From assembly GCA_964494345.1 (NCBI GenBank), contig CAZBSI010000002.1:1-64000 (forward strand): 64,000 nt of DNA, written 5' to 3'. This document shows, piece by piece, positions 36,234-44,052 of this stretch; the first letter of the stretch is position 1, and each line of letters opens with the position of its first letter. The DNA comes from DTKD01 sp964494345. Its GTDB lineage: Bacteria; Armatimonadota; UBA5829. A model generated the notes under the pieces. That model was not told the DNA's origin and did no database searches. It was given only the letters and a program-made list of their open reading frames with translations. The translations under genes were made by a program, and so were the position numbers.

Positions 36234-36316
36234 GTCATTTCGAACGCAGTGAGAAATCTGCTTTTTCGTCGTCCAATCCTATCTTTCGATGGGTGGCGAT
36301 CTCCGAATCGCCGCCT
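36234..36316. repeat. Family A unit and family C palindrome inside the operon
   Basis: A family A element (36234-36267) and a family C inverted repeat (36291-36316) fill the 176-base space between the prepilin-like gene and the surface-protein gene. They may weaken but need not stop co-transcription. Confidence 0.8.
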
Positions 36317-36324
36317 CAAAACCC

Positions 36325-37167
36325 CTATTTATTATCAAAAAGCGAGTTATCATCCCCGCCAAAATAGCCAATATTGTGCTTCTCGTTATTGCCACCATAG
36401 AAAAAGTTCGGCGGTCTGGTGAAACTCATCTTTTCTGCGCTCACATGTCCATCGCACCAGCCGACATTGGCCACCCCGTTGTGCCTGAAATGAATGCTCG
36501 GAGTCGTAGGGTAGGCTATCCCATCCGGGGTTACGTGATATGGCGGTTCGGCGAATGAGTATTGCATCGGCCCGCCGTCGCTGGTTATCGCAGCGTCGGT
36601 GAACATAACCGTGCGGGCGGGATATGCGATGTCTCCTGTGCGGGAGGCTTTTTTGTTTGATTCAGGCGGATAGTTGCGATACGCCGTCCCGCCGACATAA
36701 GCCTGGTTATATCCAAACCCGCCGCATCCCGCCTCGAACGTGCCCTTTAATTGAACCGCGGTCGGGCAGATTTTCAAGCCGCCGGATCTGCCGAAATACA
36801 CCCACAAAGGGCCTTTATTAGCCTGAAACTCAGCGCCGACACGCGGCCTTACCCCATGCCACCGATGCAGGTTCGGCCCGGTGATATCCGATGCGGCTGG
36901 GACATAGGTTCCGGAGTAGTCGTCAGAATAGGCCAGGTTTGCGGCGAGAAGCTGTTTGAGCTGTGCGGCGCAACGGGTTTTTCTGGCGGATTCTTTAGCC
37001 ACTCCGAACACAGGAAATAATATGGCGGCCAGAATCGCGATGATGGCGATGACCACCAGCAGTTCGATGAGTGTGAATCCGCTGTACAAACAGAAACGGG
37101 CCTCTCGCCCATTTCGGATATTTTTCAGGACGGAAGCCCGGTTTATTCGGGGTGTTGCGTCCGACAT
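36325..37167 (-). CDS. Prepilin-like protein with H-X9-DG C-terminal motif (DUF1559 type)
   Basis: This 280-residue protein has a type IV prepilin N-terminus: cleavage is expected after Gly30, with Phe31 and Glu35 in GFTLIELLVV, followed by the long hydrophobic helix. The C-terminal HNGVANVGWCDGH is the H-X9-DG motif of the prepilin-associated proteins abundant in Armatimonadota and Planctomycetes. It is the first gene after the cobalamin riboswitch; its ATG lies 37 bases past the riboswitch, with GGAGG just upstream. Such proteins are thought to be secreted or assembled by a type II/IV pilin system. No assembly genes are in the window. Confidence 0.85.
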   Translation of the reverse strand: MSDATPRINRASVLKNIRNGREARFCLYSGFTLIELLVVIAIIAILAAILFPVFGVAKESARKTRCAAQLKQLLAANLAYSDDYSGTYVPAASDITGPNLHRWHGVRPRVGAEFQANKGPLWVYFGRSGGLKICPTAVQLKGTFEAGCGGFGYNQAYVGGTAYRNYPPESNKKASRTGDIAYPARTVMFTDAAITSDGGPMQYSFAEPPYHVTPDGIAYPTTPSIHFRHNGVANVGWCDGHVSAEKMSFTRPPNFFYGGNNEKHNIGYFGGDDNSLFDNK

Positions 37168-37202
37168 CTTTGCCTCCGAAGATGCTGCGCTAATGATGCG
37201 AA

Positions 37203-37335
37203 AGGGCAGGTCTTCTGGCTTCCGGATCGCTCTAGCCGGCTACCTTCCCAGTCCTTTTAGACCAGTGGATAACGCCGGTTCGTCCCCGGTTACAGCGGCG
37301 GGCCCGCGACGGTTTTTCACCGTCTTCCCTTAACC
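37203..37335 (-). promoter_or_regulatory. Cobalamin (AdoCbl-type) riboswitch
   Basis: On the minus strand the conserved elements appear in the right order: AAGGGAAGACGGTGAAAAACCG, then GCGGGCCCGCCGCTGTAA, GGGGACG, CCACTG, ACTGGGAAGG and the B12 box GAAGCCAGAAGACCTGCC (37205-37222). This is a near-textbook cobalamin aptamer. The downstream gene is a prepilin-like protein, and its Shine-Dalgarno GGAGG lies in the loop of a small ATCTT/AAGAT hairpin (about 37166-37185), which hints at translational control. Ligand type is not determined by sequence. Confidence 0.93.
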
Positions 37336-37364
37336 CAAATCGCCAAATATTCAGTTGCTACAGG

Positions 37365-37393
37365 AGTATAACAAGGAAGCGGAGTCAAGTCAA
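37365..37393 (-). promoter_or_regulatory. Promoter of the cobalamin riboswitch operon
   Basis: On the minus strand, TTGACT (37388-37393), a 17-base spacer and TATACT (37365-37370) preceded by TGT. Transcription would start about 20 bases before the riboswitch, making it independent of the upstream selenium-type operon. Confidence 0.75.
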
Positions 37394-37423
37394 TGGCATT
37401 TTGTCGATTCAACCGAGTCTATT

Positions 37424-37651
37424 TTACTGCTCAATTCGATGAATCGCGGCAGTCTCTACGCCCACAGTCTGCAACAACTGTGCTACTTCAGGCTCCCGGT
37501 TCCAATCGAAGCGCAGCGAAATGCCGCAGTCGCTGGAAAACTGGCGCGGCACTGGAACCAATGCGCAGTCGATTTCTGCCTTGTTTAAGGCCTTTTCAGC
37601 GGCGAATGCGGCTGATGTGGTATGAAACAGCACTACCCCAAAATTATCCAT
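37424..37651 (-). CDS. DUF3343 protein, putative Se/S carrier-like
   Basis: This 75-residue protein matches the small DUF3343 family: FHTTSAAFAAEKAL, then VPVPRQFSSDCGISLRF, where the Cys after SSD is the conserved residue. DUF3343 genes are often found beside yedE/yedF and cysteine-desulfurase-like genes in selenium-using bacteria and may carry selenium or sulfur. Its ATG overlaps the end of the upstream desulfurase gene by 8 bases, so it is the last gene of the operon. Confidence 0.85.
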   Translation of the reverse strand: MDNFGVVLFHTTSAAFAAEKALNKAEIDCALVPVPRQFSSDCGISLRFDWNREPEVAQLLQTVGVETAAIHRIEQ

Positions 37652-38795
37652 CAGACGCTATCTCACTTACCGCGTCTATTGCACGAGTTACATCTTCTTC
37701 GTTGGTAAAAGGCCCGACTCCGAACCTCACCGCGCCTTCCGGAAACGTGCCGATGGTTTTATGTGCGGCAGGGGCGCAGTGCAGGCCGACCCGGCAGAGT
37801 ATGCCATAATCGTCGTCGAGTCGTTGCCCTACCTCGGAGACATATTTGCCCTTCATCCGAAATGATACAAGCGGTACTCGATCGGGTGCCTCTACCGGCC
37901 CGAACACCTCGACTCCCGGTATGCTTATTAAACCATCGATCAGGTATTTTATGAGCCGGGTTTGGTGTTGATGCAGCGAATCGCACTCCGGAGAACATAT
38001 CCATCGAATCGCCGCTCCCAGCCCCGCTATTCCGACTCCATTTGGCGTCCCGGCCTCAAGCCTGTCAGGCAAGGCCTCGGGGTGTGTTTCCGATTGGGAT
38101 CGGCTGCCTGTCCCGCCCTGCATAAAGGCGCTGATCTCACTTTCCGCCCGGTCGGTGCATATAACCAGCCCGCCTGTGCCGGGTGGGCCTTGCAGTGATT
38201 TGTGGCCGGTGAAAGCTATGAAATCAGCGTATAAATCTGCCGCGCTGATCGGCGCTACCCCGGCTGTCTGCGCCGCATCCAAAAGGGTCATCGCTCCGGC
38301 GGCGTGCGCCATTTGAAATATATCTGATACCGACATAATGCGCCCTATGACATTGCTGGCGTGGGTCATAACAACAAGGCGGACGTCATGTGACAGGAGT
38401 TGCCGAAATGTGTCAAGGTCGATCTGACCAGATGGATCACACGGCGCAACCAGCAGGCGCACTCCACGGACCTCAGCGGCGCGCAGGGGTCGCATCACCG
38501 AGTTGTGCTCAATAGAGGTCGTCAGCACAGTATCCCCAGGCTTAAGGATTGTATGGATCACCATATTCAGCGCCTGGGTCGCGTTGTTGGTGAAGATTAC
38601 CCTGTCTGCTTTGGTCGCTCCGAAGAAGTTCGCCAGCCCCTCCCTGGCTTCATGAACAACCCGCCCTGCCGCTATCGAGAGCCTGTGCCCTGAGCGGCCG
38701 GGGTTTGCTCCGGTTGTCTCAAGAAAGTCCTTCATCGCCTCTACGACAACAGGCGGTTTGGGCCAGGATGTGGCAGGATGATCCAGATATATCAT
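37644..38795 (-). CDS. Cysteine desulfurase family protein (EF2568-like)
   Basis: This 383-residue PLP enzyme is expected to release sulfur from cysteine or selenium from selenocysteine. It shows YLDHPATSWPKPP at the N-terminus, the PLP lysine in TGHKSLQGPPGTGGL (about 193), and the late Cys in CRVGLHCAPAAH (about 338), the probable persulfide residue. The HCAPAAH ending is that of the EF2568 subgroup associated with selenium-dependent molybdenum hydroxylase loci. Its ATG overlaps the yedF stop (ATGA), giving translational coupling. Confidence 0.88.
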   Translation of the reverse strand: MIYLDHPATSWPKPPVVVEAMKDFLETTGANPGRSGHRLSIAAGRVVHEAREGLANFFGATKADRVIFTNNATQALNMVIHTILKPGDTVLTTSIEHNSVMRPLRAAEVRGVRLLVAPCDPSGQIDLDTFRQLLSHDVRLVVMTHASNVIGRIMSVSDIFQMAHAAGAMTLLDAAQTAGVAPISAADLYADFIAFTGHKSLQGPPGTGGLVICTDRAESEISAFMQGGTGSRSQSETHPEALPDRLEAGTPNGVGIAGLGAAIRWICSPECDSLHQHQTRLIKYLIDGLISIPGVEVFGPVEAPDRVPLVSFRMKGKYVSEVGQRLDDDYGILCRVGLHCAPAAHKTIGTFPEGAVRFGVGPFTNEEDVTRAIDAVSEIASDG

Positions 38796-39013
38796 TTAAC
38801 AAGTTCCAACCGGAACTCACCGTTGTCCAGTTGAGTTTGTCGAACGTTCCAGTTCTCCATTTCAGCCGCCCGCTTGACGTTGTTTAGCGCTGTGTTCGAG
38901 TCCACCAGAACATGAATAATAGTTGCGTCTTTTTGTTGCATAGCCTGCTTTGTGCGCAAAACCGGTTCGGGACAGGACAGCCCTCTCACGTCGATTTCAA
39001 TAGCTCCGTTCAT
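38792..39013 (-). CDS. yedF: TusA/SirA-like sulfurtransferase (YedF-like)
   Basis: This 73-residue protein has the TusA/SirA fold. The conserved RGLSCPEPVLRTKQAM carries the catalytic cysteine (Cys14) within the CPxP motif. It lies 3 bases after yedE and overlaps the desulfurase gene, so it probably passes sulfur or selenium between the transporter and the PLP enzyme. It lacks the C-terminal DsrE-like domain of longer YedF proteins. Confidence 0.88.
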   Translation of the reverse strand: MNGAIEIDVRGLSCPEPVLRTKQAMQQKDATIIHVLVDSNTALNNVKRAAEMENWNVRQTQLDNGEFRLELVK

Positions 39014-39016
39014 ATA

Positions 39017-40210
39017 TCAGCCCCCCACGCTCCTCTGTTCTTTCATATAAAGGCCGGTGATAATGCAAAAAACCAGTCCGATGACCACGGCGACCAATCC
39101 GTATGGACCAGGGCCTTTGGCGCTGCTGGCGAGGCTGAAATTGTGCGCGAAACCCGCGCCTACCAGCATCCCCAGCACAAATACTCCTGCATCACCGTCG
39201 CCCTCGCCGCTCAAAAACACCTGTCGGCCCGGACAACCTCCGGCAAGGGTGAATGCAAGCCCCGCAAGCAGCATACCGGCGAAGTTCATAAACCAATCCG
39301 TATGCGCTATCGGCTGATTGACAAAACCAGCCTTGAACTGGCCTAATGCGATATTGGTTATGAACGCAGCGATAATCAGCGCGATGACCCCGGAAAGCAG
39401 GTGTCCGTCCCGCATCAGTGCATAGTCGCGAATCGCCCCGACCGTGCAGAATCGAGACCGCTGCGCCATAAAGCCTATGATAAGCCCAATGGCGAGAGTA
39501 ATCAGAATAGGCGCGTGCATACTGCCAGGCCCTTCGGTCGAGAAAAATACCGGCCCTGTCGGCTGCCCGGCGGCATCACGACCAGCCAGTGGAGCAAATA
39601 TTAAAAGTACCAGCAGGCCAATTCCGAGCACAGGCATTATCAAGCCTATTGGCCACGATGCGCCCTTGCTTCGACCAAGGCTGAAGCCGTTCTTCAGAAA
39701 GCGAATGCCGACCAGAACCCCAACCACCAGGCCTGCTATACCCGGAATGGAGTTCAAATCACCCCCGGCCAGCCTGAGAAAAGCCCTCCACGGACACCCT
39801 AGAAATACTAAGGCGCCGATCATCGCAAATGCCCCTAATAGGAAACGCATAATAGGAGAGGAACCGCTGCGCGACTTGAACTCGCGAAACATCAATGCCG
39901 CAACAAACGCGCCGAGCACAAAACCGATGATCTCCGGTCGAATATATTGCACTACGCCCGCCCGATGCAGACCCAGCGCCCCGGCTATGTCTCTGGTAAA
40001 GCAGGCAACGCAAATGCCCATATTGCCCGGGTTTCCGAGATATACAAGAACAGGCGCGAGTATCCCCACGCATATCCCTGTTACGGCCGGGCCATATTTA
40101 GAGGTAAGAAGGTTCTTTATAGCAGCAGGTCCTTTCTTGCCGGATAAGAGGCGGCATATTCTTGATTGGCCGACAGGTGAAATTGTAACGGCCCTGCGTA
40201 CTTCAGTCAA
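39017..40210 (-). CDS. yedE: YedE-type selenium/sulfur transport membrane protein
   Basis: This is a polytopic YeeE/YedE permease of the selenium-metabolism subgroup. Typical segments are GNPGNMGICVACFTRDIAGALGLH, the AQRSRFCTVGAIRD repeat and LAGGCPGRQ; the cysteines in these are thought to relay the anion. The start is uncertain. The nearest canonical in-frame codon is TTG at 40210, but it lies inside the promoter -35. Homology begins near 40120, where an ATA follows AAAGGA by 9 bases. The true protein may be 367 residues with a rare start. It is the first gene of the yedE-yedF-csd-DUF3343 operon; selD is absent. Confidence 0.85.
   Translation of the reverse strand: MTEVRRAVTISPVGQSRICRLLSGKKGPAAIKNLLTSKYGPAVTGICVGILAPVLVYLGNPGNMGICVACFTRDIAGALGLHRAGVVQYIRPEIIGFVLGAFVAALMFREFKSRSGSSPIMRFLLGAFAMIGALVFLGCPWRAFLRLAGGDLNSIPGIAGLVVGVLVGIRFLKNGFSLGRSKGASWPIGLIMPVLGIGLLVLLIFAPLAGRDAAGQPTGPVFFSTEGPGSMHAPILITLAIGLIIGFMAQRSRFCTVGAIRDYALMRDGHLLSGVIALIIAAFITNIALGQFKAGFVNQPIAHTDWFMNFAGMLLAGLAFTLAGGCPGRQVFLSGEGDGDAGVFVLGMLVGAGFAHNFSLASSAKGPGPYGLVAVVIGLVFCIITGLYMKEQRSVGG
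40182..40210 (-). promoter_or_regulatory. Promoter of the yedE operon
   Basis: On the minus strand, TTGACT (40205-40210), a 17-base spacer and TACAAT (40182-40187). The start site would fall near 40175, downstream of all canonical in-frame yedE start codons. Confidence 0.65.
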
Positions 40211-40227
40211 GGAATCCTGCCGCTGTG

Positions 40228-40236
40228 TGATATAAT
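40228..40236 (+). promoter_or_regulatory. Extended -10 promoter of ltaE
   Basis: TGA TATAAT (40228-40236) lies about 35 bases before the ltaE ATG, back to back with the yedE promoter. No -35 match is seen. Confidence 0.5.
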
Positions 40237-40271
40237 TTCCATCGTAACAAGACCCATAAACCGAGGCCATT

Positions 40272-41318
40272 ATGGATATACTCAACTTTCGCAGCGATAC
40301 ACAGACCCTGCCTACCGAAGAAATGCTTGACGCTATGCGAAATGCGCCACTAGGCGACGATGTTTACGGCGAGGACCCGACCGTAGCCCAGCTCGAAAAA
40401 CTGGCCGCGCAAAAAGTCGGCAAGCAGGCGGCTTTGTTCGTGGCAAGCGGCACTATGGGCAACCTGGTCGCTCTTATGACGCACTCAAGCGGGCTGGGCG
40501 AGGCGCTGCTCGTCGACCCGACGGCGCATATTTTCTGCAACGAAGGCGGCGGACTGGCGAGTGTGGCGGGGTTTTTCCCTTTGCCTGTACCAAGCAATAA
40601 CGGGCTTATCGACCCGCATATACTGTCAGATGCGATACGCCAACCCGATGTCCATTACGCCACCCCGCGCCTGCTGTGTTTGGAAAACTCGCATAATCGC
40701 AGCGGCGGCCGGGTGACACCGTTGGATTTACATAAACAACTCTGTGCCGTAGCGCGAGAGCACGGTCTGGCGATTCATCTCGACGGCGCGCGGATATTTA
40801 ACGCAGCGATAGCGGCCGGGGTGCCGGCGGCGGAATATGCGGCTGAGGTCGACTCAATTCAATTCTGTTTATCAAAAGGTCTGTGCTGCCCGGTCGGCTC
40901 GATTCTGGCTGGCAGCGCCGAGTTTATCGAGCGCGCCAGGTTCCACAGAAAACGAATCGGCGGAGGAATGAGGCAGGCCGGGGTCATCGCGGCCGCTGGT
41001 ATAATCGCGCTTGAAAAAATGATCGACAGATTGGCTGAGGATAACGACAACGCCAGATTGCTGGCCGAAGGTCTGAATACCATTCCTGGCTTATCAGTCG
41101 ATATGGATATGGTGCAGACCAATATCATCAACGTCGACCACACCGGCACCGGCCTTTCCACTGATGAAATCATAGCGAAGCTCGGCGATGTCGGCGTAAT
41201 AGTAAGCCCACGCGCTCCGAAGGCTGTGAGAATGGTCACTTGCAGACACACAGGCGACAACGAGGTAAGAGAGGCTATCGGCAGAATCAGGCAGGCGCTT
41301 GACAAATGCGCCTCTTGA
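40272..41318 (+). CDS. ltaE: Low-specificity L-threonine aldolase
   Basis: This 348-residue PLP enzyme cleaves threonine or allo-threonine to glycine and acetaldehyde. Motifs include NFRSDTQTLPTEEML, GDDVYGEDPTV, ASGTMGNL, HLDGARIFNAA and the PLP lysine in CLSKGLCCPVGS. Length is typical. The ATG has GAGG upstream. The gene is divergent from yedE. Confidence 0.95.
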   Translation: MDILNFRSDTQTLPTEEMLDAMRNAPLGDDVYGEDPTVAQLEKLAAQKVGKQAALFVASGTMGNLVALMTHSSGLGEALLVDPTAHIFCNEGGGLASVAGFFPLPVPSNNGLIDPHILSDAIRQPDVHYATPRLLCLENSHNRSGGRVTPLDLHKQLCAVAREHGLAIHLDGARIFNAAIAAGVPAAEYAAEVDSIQFCLSKGLCCPVGSILAGSAEFIERARFHRKRIGGGMRQAGVIAAAGIIALEKMIDRLAEDNDNARLLAEGLNTIPGLSVDMDMVQTNIINVDHTGTGLSTDEIIAKLGDVGVIVSPRAPKAVRMVTCRHTGDNEVREAIGRIRQALDKCAS

Positions 41319-41361
41319 GCCTAACCTTTCGTCAGATGCAGATTGCCCGGGAGGATAGATA

Positions 41362-42249
41362 ATGTCTGGAGAAATCAGAATAGGTATGGTGGGGCTGGAT
41401 ACCAGCCATTCGGTGGCGTTTACGAAGTGTTTGCAGGCGCCGGATGTCGCTGCTGACCAGAAGGTGGCCGGCGCTCGTGTTGTCAGTTGTATGAGGTTCG
41501 AGACCCCATTTCAGGATAAAAACGGGCTGGACGGACGCCAAAAGCAGTTGGAGGAATGGGGCGTGACGGTTACCGAAGATTTCGACGAGGCAGTGGCCGA
41601 ATGTGAGGCTATTATGCTCGAAATCAACGACCCCGCATATCATCTGGAATATTTCCGCAAGTGCGTGCCTTTGGGAAAGCCGATCTTCCTCGACAAGCCT
41701 ATGGCGGATAACACGACCAACGCTCGCGCCATATATAAATTGGCGAAGGAGAACAACCTGAGGGTGTTCTCGTCGTCGTCGCTGAGATTCGTGCCTGGGC
41801 TGATTGAGTCCTGCAAGGCTATCCCCAACGCGGATTATGCCTATACTTACGGTGCGCTGGGCAAGGCGCCGGCGGGTAGTTCGGTAGTCTGGTATGGAGT
41901 GCATGCGTTCGAGATGCTGGAGAGGGCGATGGGCCAGGGGGCTATCGGGGTCTTTGCCAGAAGGGACAAGGCCGGTGTTGTATGCACGGTAGAATATCCG
42001 AACAATCGCAGGGGCATAGTGGAACTTACCGAAGGCTCGTCAGCTTACGGCGGCTGCCTGCGAGACAAGGGCAAGGCCGCTCCGTATGTCTGCGACAACA
42101 GCAGGCTGTATCCGGATCAACTCATTAAAGTAGTGGAGTTCTTCAAAGGAGCCGAGCCTGCGGCTTCCCTGGATGATGCGCTGGAGGTCACGGCAATGCT
42201 CGACGCAGCGGAGCGATCGACCCAAAGCGGCAAGCCGGAAGCGCTGTGA
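41362..42249 (+). CDS. Gfo/Idh/MocA-like oxidoreductase
   Basis: This 295-residue protein has a Rossmann-like N-terminus (IGMVGLDTSHSVAF, a weakened glycine motif), DKPMAD (about 113) in place of EKP, and SSSSLRF (about 140). These match the 19869-20717 gene, so the two form a distinct subgroup. The ATG has GGGAGG upstream. Substrate and cofactor are not evident. The 43-base gap after ltaE allows co-transcription. Confidence 0.75.
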   Translation: MSGEIRIGMVGLDTSHSVAFTKCLQAPDVAADQKVAGARVVSCMRFETPFQDKNGLDGRQKQLEEWGVTVTEDFDEAVAECEAIMLEINDPAYHLEYFRKCVPLGKPIFLDKPMADNTTNARAIYKLAKENNLRVFSSSSLRFVPGLIESCKAIPNADYAYTYGALGKAPAGSSVVWYGVHAFEMLERAMGQGAIGVFARRDKAGVVCTVEYPNNRRGIVELTEGSSAYGGCLRDKGKAAPYVCDNSRLYPDQLIKVVEFFKGAEPAASLDDALEVTAMLDAAERSTQSGKPEAL

Positions 42250-42283
42250 TAATTTAGACGATTTTGTCTATAGCATATGTAGA

Positions 42284-42405
42284 TAGGCGGCGATCTCCGA
42301 ATCGCCGCCTCATAGCCAGAAGATGGCGGGGACAGAGGCCCGGCCACTGGATTAAACCGCCGTGCGATGTGCAGTTTTCCGGCTTTCGCGTTTGCTTTTC
42401 GAGAT
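42284..42405. repeat. Family C, E and F elements
   Basis: A family C palindrome (42285-42310) is followed by GATGGCGGGGACAGAGGCCCGGCCAC (family E) and a degraded family F segment (GGCTTTCGCGTTTGC). They fill the space before the nucleoside phosphorylase gene. Confidence 0.75.
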
Positions 42406-42456
42406 GAAAATGTTGCATGGACAACACGCAACCCAGGCTGATATACTAACGCCATT

Positions 42457-43755
42457 ATGACGATACCGGACATAATCGCTGCTAAAAGGGATGGTTTTGA
42501 GCTTTCCGGCGAGGATATTCGACGATTGGTGCTTGGCTACGTTGCTGGCGAGGTCGCTGATTATCAGATGTCGGCGTTTTTGATGGCAGCTTATATCCGC
42601 GGGTTGAACTTTATTGAGACTGCCGAACTTACTTCTGCGATGGTCGACAGCGGAACTGTGCTTGATCTGTCGGAAATAGACGGCATAAAGGTCGACAAAC
42701 ACAGCACCGGCGGCGTGGGGGATAAAACCACGCTGGTGATAGTGCCTATGCTGGCTGCCTGTGGTCTGAAAGTGCCTAAGATGTCAGGAAGGGGGCTGGG
42801 TTTTACGGGCGGCACTGTCGACAAGCTGGAGTCCATCCCCGGATTTGATACCTCACTTTCGCTTAACGATTTTACTAAACAGATCAATGAAATTGGTGCA
42901 GCCATAGCCGGCCAGACTGCCGATATGGCTCCAGCAGACAAGATGATCTACGCCCTGCGCGACGTTACCGCCACAGTCGACAGCATTCCCCTCATCTCCG
43001 CCAGCATCATGAGCAAGAAAATTGCGTGCGGGGCGGAAGTGATATTGCTGGACGTTAAAGTCGGAAACGGCGCATTTATGAAGAACCTCGACGATGCGCG
43101 TCAACTGGCTCGCACGATGATCGCTATTGGCGGAAATTTGAACCGCAAAGTAGGGGCTATTATTACAGATATGAACCAGCCGCTCGGTCGTGCTGTCGGC
43201 AATTCTCTGGAGGTGCGGGAGGCGATCGACACCCTCTCCGGTCACGGCCCTGCCGATTTGACGCGGCTTTGTCTTGAGCTTTGTGCCGTCATGCTCAATT
43301 TGGCGGATCCTGCATGCTGTGCTGAAAAGGCTCGGAACATGGCTGAAAACACACTGGTAAGCGGGGCAGCGTTGGGGAAGTTCGGCCAGATCATCCGTGC
43401 GCAGGGCGGAAATGTGGCTGTTCTGCATAACCCGGCATTAATGGGAGAGGCCAGGATTATTAAAGATGTGACTGCGGATTCGGCCGGTGTAGTCAGCGAA
43501 ATAGACACAGCCGGCATCGGCAGAGCGGCCTCCTCTTTAGGCGCGGGCAGGCAGCGCAAGGATGATCGAATAGATCCGGTTGTAGGTGTGATCGTAGAAA
43601 AAAAGATCGGCGATAAAGTGGAGATTGGGGACAGGATTGCGACCATTCACGGCAACGACGAAACTAAGATACAGCAGGCTGAAGCAATTCTCAAAAGCTG
43701 CTATGTCCTTGGCGACTCAGCCCAGGCGCCGCAGCTTATTGTCGAGCGCGTGTAA
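42457..43755 (+). CDS. Pyrimidine-nucleoside (thymidine) phosphorylase
   Basis: This 432-residue enzyme phosphorolyses pyrimidine nucleosides to base and (deoxy)ribose 1-phosphate. The family signature SGRGLGFTGGTVDKLE (about 110-125) is complete, preceded by KHSTGGVGDKTTL, the phosphate-binding loop. The N-terminal helical domain and the C-terminal PYNP domain are both present. It could be pdp or deoA; the specificity cannot be settled. No strong Shine-Dalgarno is seen before the ATG. Confidence 0.95.
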   Translation: MTIPDIIAAKRDGFELSGEDIRRLVLGYVAGEVADYQMSAFLMAAYIRGLNFIETAELTSAMVDSGTVLDLSEIDGIKVDKHSTGGVGDKTTLVIVPMLAACGLKVPKMSGRGLGFTGGTVDKLESIPGFDTSLSLNDFTKQINEIGAAIAGQTADMAPADKMIYALRDVTATVDSIPLISASIMSKKIACGAEVILLDVKVGNGAFMKNLDDARQLARTMIAIGGNLNRKVGAIITDMNQPLGRAVGNSLEVREAIDTLSGHGPADLTRLCLELCAVMLNLADPACCAEKARNMAENTLVSGAALGKFGQIIRAQGGNVAVLHNPALMGEARIIKDVTADSAGVVSEIDTAGIGRAASSLGAGRQRKDDRIDPVVGVIVEKKIGDKVEIGDRIATIHGNDETKIQQAEAILKSCYVLGDSAQAPQLIVERV

Positions 43756-43758
43756 GAC

Positions 43759-43793
43759 AAAAAAAGACCCCGGCTGGTCTCAAAGCCAGGGTC
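43759..43793 (-). terminator. Intrinsic terminator on the minus strand
   Basis: On the minus strand GACCCTGGCT and AGCCGGGGTC form a 10-bp stem with one mismatch, followed by seven T. On the plus strand the same hairpin ends the phosphorylase gene without a T-run. A separate minus-strand terminator already lies at 43989-44019. Confidence 0.7.
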
Positions 43794-43820
43794 AGAGGAA
43801 GGAGGTGAAAGGAGAAGAAG

Positions 43821-43889
43821 ATGATTTCAGTTCGATCTTCACCTATTACTACGCATAATGCCAAATCCGTGTTCCCGTTATTTATTTAA
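43821..43889 (+). CDS. Possible 22-residue small protein
   Basis: ATG is preceded by two strong ribosome-binding sites (AAGGAGGTG at 43799-43807 and AAAGGAG at 43808-43814, 6 bases from the start). The peptide is MISVRSSPITTHNAKSVFPLFI, split here only by mention: 22 residues ending in a hydrophobic tail. The purine-rich leader is far stronger than that of most genes here. No known family; it could be a leader peptide or a chance frame next to an RNA element. Confidence 0.35.
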   Translation: MISVRSSPITTHNAKSVFPLFI

Positions 43890-43988
43890 TCTATCGTTAA
43901 GTCCGCAGCGCGCTGCTGGGGCATCACTAAGTCGCTGTGCAACACTAATCGACGTAGAAAAAGCCATTGTCCTTAGTTGAGGCCCAGG

Positions 43989-44019
43989 AAAACAAATAAG
44001 GGCCGGGGTTTCCCAGCCC
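43989..44019 (-). terminator. Intrinsic terminator of the zinc-ribbon gene
   Basis: On the minus strand GGGCTGGG and CCCGGCCC form an 8-bp stem with one mismatch, followed by TTATTTGTTTT. It lies 34 bases after the stop of the 44053-44943 gene. Confidence 0.7.
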
Positions 44020-44052
44020 TGAAGCGACAATAGAGTCTAAGGTCGAAGCCCC

